NCBI GenBank assembly: GCA_905234005.1
Contig: CAJOFW010000026.1
Coordinates: forward strand, 1-10,312
DNA length: 10,312 bases
Direction: 5' to 3'
DNA from: an uncultured Oscillospiraceae bacterium
GTDB taxonomy: Bacteria > Bacillota > Clostridia > Oscillospirales > Oscillospiraceae
The notes beneath the pieces are model-generated. The model saw only the letters and a list, made by a program, of their open reading frames with translations. It was not told the origin of the DNA and ran no database searches. The first letter of the stretch is position 1. Each line of letters starts with the position of its first letter. Position numbers and translations under genes: made by a program. Positions 7,283 to 10,312 of the stretch are shown here, piece after piece.

Positions 7283-7321
7283 AAAAAAACCGGGCGCACA
7301 CAAAGCGTGCAGCGCCCGGTT
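7283..7321 (-). terminator. Rho-independent terminator of the rodA-like gene
   Basis: Read on the minus strand, AACCGGGCGC (7312-7321) pairs with GCGCCCGGTT (7288-7297), a 10-bp stem that continues into a weaker inner stem, followed by a run of seven T (7283-7289). It begins 27 bases past the stop codon of the SEDS gene. On the plus strand there is no T-tract, so it is one-directional. Confidence 0.9.
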
Positions 7322-7348
7322 GTCGCACGGTCATATCGCGGGGGACTG

Positions 7349-8500
7349 TCAGTAGTATTCCGAATAGCTCCCGTACTGCGCCGGTTTTGGTTTGTAGTGG
7401 ACGCCCGAGACGAGGCCCATCGCGGCGAAGGATGTGAACATCGACGAGCCGCCGTAGCTGAAAAACGGCAGCGCGATGCCGATGACCGGCGTCAGGCCGA
7501 GGCACATGCCGATGTTGATGAACGTCTGGAAGAAGAACGCCGCCGCCACGCCGAAGCAGATCAGCATGCCGAAGCTCGAGCGGCTGTGCAGCCCGACGTA
7601 GACGCAGCGCAGAATGATCGCCGTGAGCAGCAGGATCACCACCACGCAGCCGATCATGCCCAGCTCCTCGCCGATGGCGGCGAAGATGTAGTCGGCGTGC
7701 TTCGACGCGATGGCGTTCGACTGCGTCTGCGTGCCCTCGTAGAGCCCCGTGCCGGTCAGCCGGCCCGACGACAGCGCAAGCTTCGCGTGGTTCGGCTCCC
7801 AGTTCACGCCGTCGCCGTCGGGGTCGATCGTTATGTCGTACGGGGCCAGGATGCGCTCCTTCTGCCGCGCCGAGAATACGTGGTTCCACGCCAGCGGCAC
7901 CGCCACCGCCAGCGCCGCCCCGCCGAACAGAAACCAGTACAGCCGCAGCCCCGCCGCGAACGTCATTACGAGGAAGATGAAAAAGAAGATCAGCGCGTTG
8001 CCGAGGTCCTGCGATATGCCGAGGATCAGCAGAAACAGCACGCCGAAATGCCCGACGATCTGCATGACCGAAAGCGGCGCGTTGAGGTTGCGGTAATCGC
8101 GCAGATAGGCGATGTGCCGCGCCGAGAGCACGATGTAGATGACCTTCACGACCTCGGACGGCTGGATGCCGATGCCGAGAAACCGGATCCAGCTTCGGTT
8201 GCCGGTCTCGCCCTCGGTGCCGAACGGGATGAGCATCAGCATCAGCACAAGCTCCGCCACAAGCAGCAGCGGCCACTGGTCGGCGATGATGTCCGAGTCG
8301 ATGACCGTGAAGACGAAATACAGCACGATGCCGATGATCAGCGCCGCGAGCTGGACATAGACGTATGAGCTTGACCCGTAGCTTTTCGTGGCGCTCGAGA
8401 TGATCACGAGGCCGAGGATGGACGAGATAAGACACAGCGTAAAAAGCAGCGTGTCCGCACGCTTCAAAAAGGATCGGATGTCGGTCAGCTTGAGCTTCAT
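7349..8500 (-). CDS. rodA: SEDS peptidoglycan glycosyltransferase, RodA-like
   Basis: This is a second glycan-polymerising SEDS protein, 383 residues, about ten membrane segments and no FHA domain. Family motifs: IQPSEVVKV (112-120), SQDLGNALIFFF (163-174), LALSSGRLTGTGLYEGTQTQ (241-260), HADYIFAAIGEELG (268-281, with Asp270 of the conserved acidic loop) and LPFFSYGGSS (344-353). The GSGGLxGxGLxxGTQ-like stretch and overall length favour RodA over FtsW. The segment YDITIDPDGDGVNWEPNHA (221-239) replaces the usual short GYQ-containing loop. I chose ATG 8498-8500, which has GGGAGTGA upstream at good distance and gives the conserved cytoplasmic start; the frame is open upstream to 8614 but that stretch (MRMIGTVSEGRTGK) looks non-coding. 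It is monocistronic, with its own promoter and terminator, and divergent to radC. Confidence 0.93.
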   Translation of the reverse strand: MKLKLTDIRSFLKRADTLLFTLCLISSILGLVIISSATKSYGSSSYVYVQLAALIIGIVLYFVFTVIDSDIIADQWPLLLVAELVLMLMLIPFGTEGETGNRSWIRFLGIGIQPSEVVKVIYIVLSARHIAYLRDYRNLNAPLSVMQIVGHFGVLFLLILGISQDLGNALIFFFIFLVMTFAAGLRLYWFLFGGAALAVAVPLAWNHVFSARQKERILAPYDITIDPDGDGVNWEPNHAKLALSSGRLTGTGLYEGTQTQSNAIASKHADYIFAAIGEELGMIGCVVVILLLTAIILRCVYVGLHSRSSFGMLICFGVAAAFFFQTFINIGMCLGLTPVIGIALPFFSYGGSSMFTSFAAMGLVSGVHYKPKPAQYGSYSEYY

Positions 8501-8703
8501 ATCGTTCACTCCCGCGCCCGTGACGGGCGGCTGGCATTCTATACTGTATATACCGTACTCTTCCGAAACGGTTTTGCCGGTACGGCCTTCCGAGACCGTT
8601 CCGATCATACGCAAAGCGCCCGCATACGGGCTTTCATCGCGCCGCGCCGCCGATTCGCGTGTTATGCGTACACGGGCGGCCTATGTACACGCATGACGCG
8701 TGC
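8501..8703 (-). other. Long structured 5' leader of the rodA-like gene
   Basis: From the predicted transcription start near 8703 to the ATG at 8500 lie about 200 untranslated bases. Visible structures on the transcribed strand, 5' to 3': ATGCGT/ACGCAT arms; GCCCG-TATG-CGGGC (8617-8630), with flanking AAA/TTT; an imperfect pair around 8555-8605 enclosing GCCG-TAC-CGGC; and CCCGT-C-ACGGG (8517-8527) just before the ribosome site. No T-tract or known riboswitch consensus is evident. TATA-rich bases around 8540-8553 could be a second, closer -10, but no -35 fits. Confidence 0.45.
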
Positions 8704-8709
8704 GCACTC

Positions 8710-8738
8710 ATTGTAGCACAAATTCATCCGTCATGCAA
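8710..8738 (-). promoter_or_regulatory. Promoter of the rodA-like gene
   Basis: On the minus strand TTGCAT (8733-8738) is followed after exactly 17 bases by TACAAT (8710-8715). The predicted start is near 8703. It sits on top of the radC promoter candidate on the other strand. Confidence 0.65.
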
Positions 8739-8739
8739 T
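8711..8739 (+). promoter_or_regulatory. Weak candidate promoter of radC
   Basis: TTGTAG (8711-8716) and TGCAAT (8734-8739) are separated by 17 bases; the start would be near 8746, giving a leader of about 6 bases. The hexamers are poor matches and are the complements of the opposite promoter, so this may be only a reflection of it. It does explain why radC lacks a ribosome site. Confidence 0.35.
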
Positions 8740-8751
8740 CGGGATTGAAAA

Positions 8752-9438
8752 ATGGGAGAACACGACGGCCACCGCGCCCGGCTTAAGAAGCGGTTTCTGC
8801 GCTGCGGGCTTGACGGCTTTGAGGATCACAACGTATTGGAGCTGCTGCTGTTCTACGCGCAGCCCCGGCAGGACACGAACGTCATCGCCCACCGGCTGAT
8901 GGAGACGTTCGGCACCCTCGACGCGGTGTTCGACGCCGCGCCCGAGGAGCTTATGCGCGTGAAGGGCGTGGGCGAGGGCGCCGCCGTGCTGCTGCGGCTC
9001 GTGCCCGCGGCCGCCCGGCGCTACCGCATGGCCAGGGAGGAGGCGGGGAGCATCCTTATAAACAGCGACGCCGCCGGGCGGTATCTGATCCCCCGCTTTC
9101 TCGACAGCCGGGAGGAGCGCGTATACCTCGTCTGCCTCGACGCGAAGCTCAAGGTGCTCGACTGCCGCCAGATCTCGTCCGGCGGCACGACCTCGGCCCA
9201 CATCGATATGCGCCGCGTCGTCCAGACCGCCCTGAACCAGAACGCGTCCGCCGCGATCCTCGCCCACAACCACACGAGCGGCATCGCCCTGCCCTCGCCG
9301 GAGGACATCACGGCCACGCAGAATGTCCGCGAGGCGCTGTCCTTCATCGGCGTGACGCTGATCGACCATATCATCGTCGCCGGGGAGGATTTCGTGTCCC
9401 TGTCCGACGACGGCGTGCTGGGCAGCGGCTACGCCTGA
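8752..9438 (+). CDS. radC: RadC family JAB/MPN-domain protein
   Basis: The protein has 228 residues, the usual RadC length. The N-terminal part is a helix-hairpin-helix-like UPF0758 domain (VKGVGEGAA, 70-78). The C-terminal JAB/MPN metalloprotease-like domain shows Glu121 or Glu122 in the EERVYLVCLD strand and the zinc site AHNHTSG (His172, His174), then PSPED with Asp185 as third ligand. All catalytic-type residues are thus intact. The biochemical role of chromosomal RadC is unsettled: the old link to DNA repair is doubtful, and no protease substrate is established. In Bacillota radC often sits beside mreBCD and maf; here it is divergent to a rodA-like gene, which fits that neighbourhood. 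ATG 8752 gives the conserved MGEHDGHRARLKKRFL start; no clear ribosome site precedes it. Confidence 0.95.
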   Translation: MGEHDGHRARLKKRFLRCGLDGFEDHNVLELLLFYAQPRQDTNVIAHRLMETFGTLDAVFDAAPEELMRVKGVGEGAAVLLRLVPAAARRYRMAREEAGSILINSDAAGRYLIPRFLDSREERVYLVCLDAKLKVLDCRQISSGGTTSAHIDMRRVVQTALNQNASAAILAHNHTSGIALPSPEDITATQNVREALSFIGVTLIDHIIVAGEDFVSLSDDGVLGSGYA

Positions 9439-9466
9439 CGCGTACCCGCGCCGTGCGCATATTTTC

Positions 9467-9496
9467 GCCGGCCGGGGCCGGGCCGTCGGTTTTTGT
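9467..9496 (+). terminator. Possible terminator behind radC
   Basis: A very G+C-rich stretch with CGGCC/GGCCG pairing ends in TCGG and a run of five T (9490-9494). The hairpin is imperfectly placed relative to the T-run, so the call is moderate. It lies about 30 bases past the radC stop. Confidence 0.45.
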
Positions 9497-9672
9497 CGCT
9501 TATGTCAACTCTTTTTTTGATACAATTTGTTTCTGGACACGATTGCGGGATTGACAGGTTTTGGGAAAATTGCCGACATCCGGCACCGCGCAGGGAACAG
9601 GGGGGTGTTCAAAACCCTGTTCATAATGTTGATAACTTTTTGCGTTCGGATTGTTTACGTCGGTTATGTCAA
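9495..9672 (+). repeat. Two copies of the 14-mer GTCGNTTATGTCAA
   Basis: GTCGCTTATGTCAA at 9495-9508 and GTCGGTTATGTCAA at 9659-9672 are direct repeats with one mismatch, start points 164 bases apart. The conserved part reads TTGACATAA on the other strand, but no -10 follows either copy at promoter distance. Confidence 0.7.
9595..9635 (+). repeat. Alternative hairpins and tandem DnaA-box-like 9-mers
   Basis: GAACAGGG (9595-9602) can pair with CCCTGTTC (9615-9622), or its first five bases can pair with TGTTC at 9606-9610, so the two foldings exclude each other. Directly abutting 9-mers TGTTCATAA (9618-9626) and TGTTGATAA (9627-9635) differ at one base. Their complements TTATGAACA and TTATCAACA are each one base off the DnaA box TTATNCACA. 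No dnaA or dnaN gene is nearby. Confidence 0.5.
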
Positions 9673-9820
9673 GCATCCGAACGGCTGCGGCGGCGCGTGC
9701 CGTCGGGCGAAAACCGCGGCGGCTGAACGCCTGGCGGCGCCGCCGACCGGGAGCCGGAAAATGCATAACGCCGCATACGCCGCCGTCCCGACGGGGGCTA
9801 TGACATCATGTAATCACAAA

Positions 9821-9877
9821 AAAATTCCGCCTTTTGCGAAAATTCCGATTGACTTTCGGCGTCGGCTGTGGTAATAT
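9821..9877 (+). promoter_or_regulatory. tRNA-Thr promoter with A-tract upstream repeats
   Basis: TTGACT (9849-9854) and TAATAT (9872-9877) are separated by 17 bases, with a start expected near 9884, four bases before the mature tRNA. Upstream, AAAATTCCG occurs twice (9821-9829 and 9839-9847) with an 18-base period. These A-tracts lie at about -63 and -45, the positions of the distal and proximal UP-element subsites that bind the RNA polymerase alpha subunit at strong stable-RNA promoters. Confidence 0.75.
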
Positions 9878-9887
9878 ACATAGGCTT

Positions 9888-9963
9888 GCTAGTGTAGCTC
9901 AGTCGGTAGAGCAGCTGATTCGTAATCAGCAGGTCGCCAGTTCGAGTCTGGCCACTAGCTCCA
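9888..9963 (+). tRNA. trnT-CGT: tRNA-Thr (anticodon CGU), CCA encoded
   Basis: The 76-base sequence folds as a complete cloverleaf: acceptor arms GCTAGTG and CACTAGC (7 bp), D arm GCTC/GAGC, anticodon arm GCTGA-TTCGTAA-TCAGC with anticodon CGT reading ACG (Thr), five-base variable loop AGGTC, T arm GCCAG-TTCGAGT-CTGGC, discriminator T and encoded CCA. It is a single-gene unit with its own promoter and terminator. ACG is a favoured Thr codon in G+C-rich genomes such as this. Confidence 0.98.
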
Positions 9964-9965
9964 GC

Positions 9966-9997
9966 AAAGCCCGCGATCGTTTGATCGCGGGCTTTTT
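9966..9997 (+). terminator. Rho-independent terminator of tRNA-Thr
   Basis: AAAGCCCGCGATC (9966-9978) pairs perfectly over 13 bp with GATCGCGGGCTTT (9983-9995) around a GTTT loop, followed by further T. It starts two bases after the CCA end. Confidence 0.95.
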
Positions 9998-10072
9998 CGA
10001 TCACATTGCGTCGCGAACCCCTGACACGCGGCGGCGGAGCTGCGGCTGCTCGAGGCAATACATAGTTCGTTT

Positions 10073-10102
10073 TGACCCTTTTTCGTTCAGGAAAAAGGGT
10101 CA
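10073..10102. repeat. 11-bp perfect inverted repeat covering the stop codon of the partial right-edge gene
   Basis: TGACCCTTTTT (10073-10083) and AAAAAGGGTCA (10092-10102) flank an 8-base loop. The stop codon TGA of the minus-strand gene (10100-10102) is the first codon of the stem. Neither strand has a T-run after the hairpin, so it is an atypical terminator at best; the T-run is inside the stem. The stretch 9998-10072 shows nothing else. Confidence 0.7.
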
Positions 10103-10312
10103 GTCCTGCTCCGCGTTTCCCGCGGCGGCGACCGAGAACAGGATATCCATATCCGCCAGCCCCCTGAGCCTGTGCTTTGACAGCCGCAGAGCGGGCTTTT
10201 CCACGATCCAGATGTTCGCCGCCTCCCAGACGGCGAACGAGCCGATGATGGACAGCACCTCGCTCCCGATCCCCTCGGTCGTCCTCGCCAGCACCAGCCA
10301 CAGCGCGATGAA
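10100..10312 (-). CDS. C-terminal end of an unrecognised protein, 5' part beyond the window
   Basis: Seventy visible codons end with TGA at 10100-10102; the frame is open to the right edge, so the start lies outside. The sequence FIALWLVLARTTEGIGSEVL, then SIIGSFAVWEAANIWIVEKP, has the look of a conserved protein with a hydrophobic stretch followed by an amphipathic helix (GSEVLSIIGSFAVWEAANIW). The remainder is a basic region (LRLSKHRLRG) and a hydrophobic end before the stop. It may be membrane-associated. I do not recognise the family. A GTG at 10292-10294 is inside the conserved part and is not the true start. Confidence 0.6.
   Translation of the reverse strand, partial: FIALWLVLARTTEGIGSEVLSIIGSFAVWEAANIWIVEKPALRLSKHRLRGLADMDILFSVAAAGNAEQD

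Larger units (their letters stand above)
9439..9887. other. Gene-free stretch with repeats, hairpins and tRNA promoter
   Basis: No credible gene is present; the open frames on either strand lack ribosome sites and protein-like composition. The stretch holds the possible radC terminator, an extended -10-like sequence TGATACAAT (9518-9526), a repeated 14-mer, alternative hairpins with tandem TGTTSATAA motifs, a 12-bp palindrome GGCGGCGCCGCC (about 9734-9745), and the tRNA promoter with upstream A-tracts. Local composition is more A+T-rich at 9500-9680 than the genes around it. Confidence 0.7.

Noticed and set aside
8501..8614. In-frame N-terminal extension of the rodA-like gene from TTG 8614
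   Set aside because: ATG 8500 has a good ribosome site and the family-typical start; the extension is not membrane-like and overlaps leader hairpins.
9481..9508. Chromosome-dimer resolution (dif) site at TTATGTCAACT
   Set aside because: Only the XerD-like half matches; the 11 bases where the XerC arm should be show no partial symmetry to it.
9551..9579. TTGACA at 9551 as a promoter -35
   Set aside because: No acceptable -10 at 15-19 bases on that strand.
9493..9874. Plus-strand open frames of 77 and 115 codons between radC and the tRNA
   Set aside because: No ribosome site, no protein-like domain pattern, and they run across the hairpins and the tRNA promoter.
9798..10301. Minus-strand open frame of 167 codons containing GQTRTGDLLITNQLLYRLSY
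   Set aside because: This is the antisense translation of the tRNA-Thr gene, a well-known false protein in databases; it also runs through the terminator.
1..10312. CRISPR array, transposase, integrase or phage genes
   Set aside because: No regularly spaced repeats and no such protein in any frame.

Overview
The window is G+C-rich bacterial chromosome. Gene content points to Bacillota, most likely a high-GC member of class Clostridia (Oscillospirales or Christensenellales type): a NusG-domain-II protein next to a Gx-family membrane protein, a DUF975 protein, two SEDS glycosyltransferases, one of them with an N-terminal FHA domain and paired with a short class B PBP, and an ABC-F ATPase. Operon-internal genes have strong AGGAGG-type ribosome sites. 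This taxonomic reading is inference; no ribosomal RNA or other marker gene is present.

Layout from left to right. 1-1819 (minus): ABC-F translation-type ATPase, its last residues cut off by the window edge. 1902-2161 (minus): a remnant holding only the C-terminal part of an unrecognised alpha/beta protein. 2162-5286 (minus): a two-gene operon of an FHA-SEDS fusion (TTG start) followed by a class B penicillin-binding protein. 5287-5373: a compact divergent promoter region in which the two promoters are superimposed. 5374-7118 (plus): an operon of NusG-domain-II lipoprotein-like or membrane-anchored protein, Gx-family membrane protein and DUF975 membrane protein. 7119-7348: a convergent intergenic region with consecutive strong hairpins. 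7349-8500 (minus): a second SEDS protein, RodA-like, with a roughly 200-nt leader. 8752-9438 (plus): RadC-family JAB/MPN protein. 9439-9887: a gene-free stretch with repeats and hairpins. 9888-9963: tRNA-Thr(CGU) with its own promoter and terminator. 10100-10312 (minus): the C-terminal end of an unknown protein running off the right edge.

How it fits together. The minus-strand FHA-SEDS/PBP pair is a complete peptidoglycan polymerase plus transpeptidase couple. The RodA-like gene is a second polymerase without a PBP beside it, and it lies divergent to radC, a gene often found beside the rod-shape (mre) genes in Bacillota. The plus-strand NusG-II/Gx/DUF975 operon is all membrane proteins of poorly known function; the NusG-II plus Gx pair also recurs in flavin-based electron-transfer loci.

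The most notable points are the mirror-superimposed divergent promoters (seen at 5338-5371 and, more weakly, at 8710-8739); apparently leaderless or very short-leader starts for the genes that lack a ribosome site; an FHA domain with Asp in place of the usual phosphate-contacting Ser; a truncated protein remnant directly behind the PBP stop codon; and the hairpin-rich intergenic regions. I see no CRISPR array, prophage, transposase or clear new defence system in the window.
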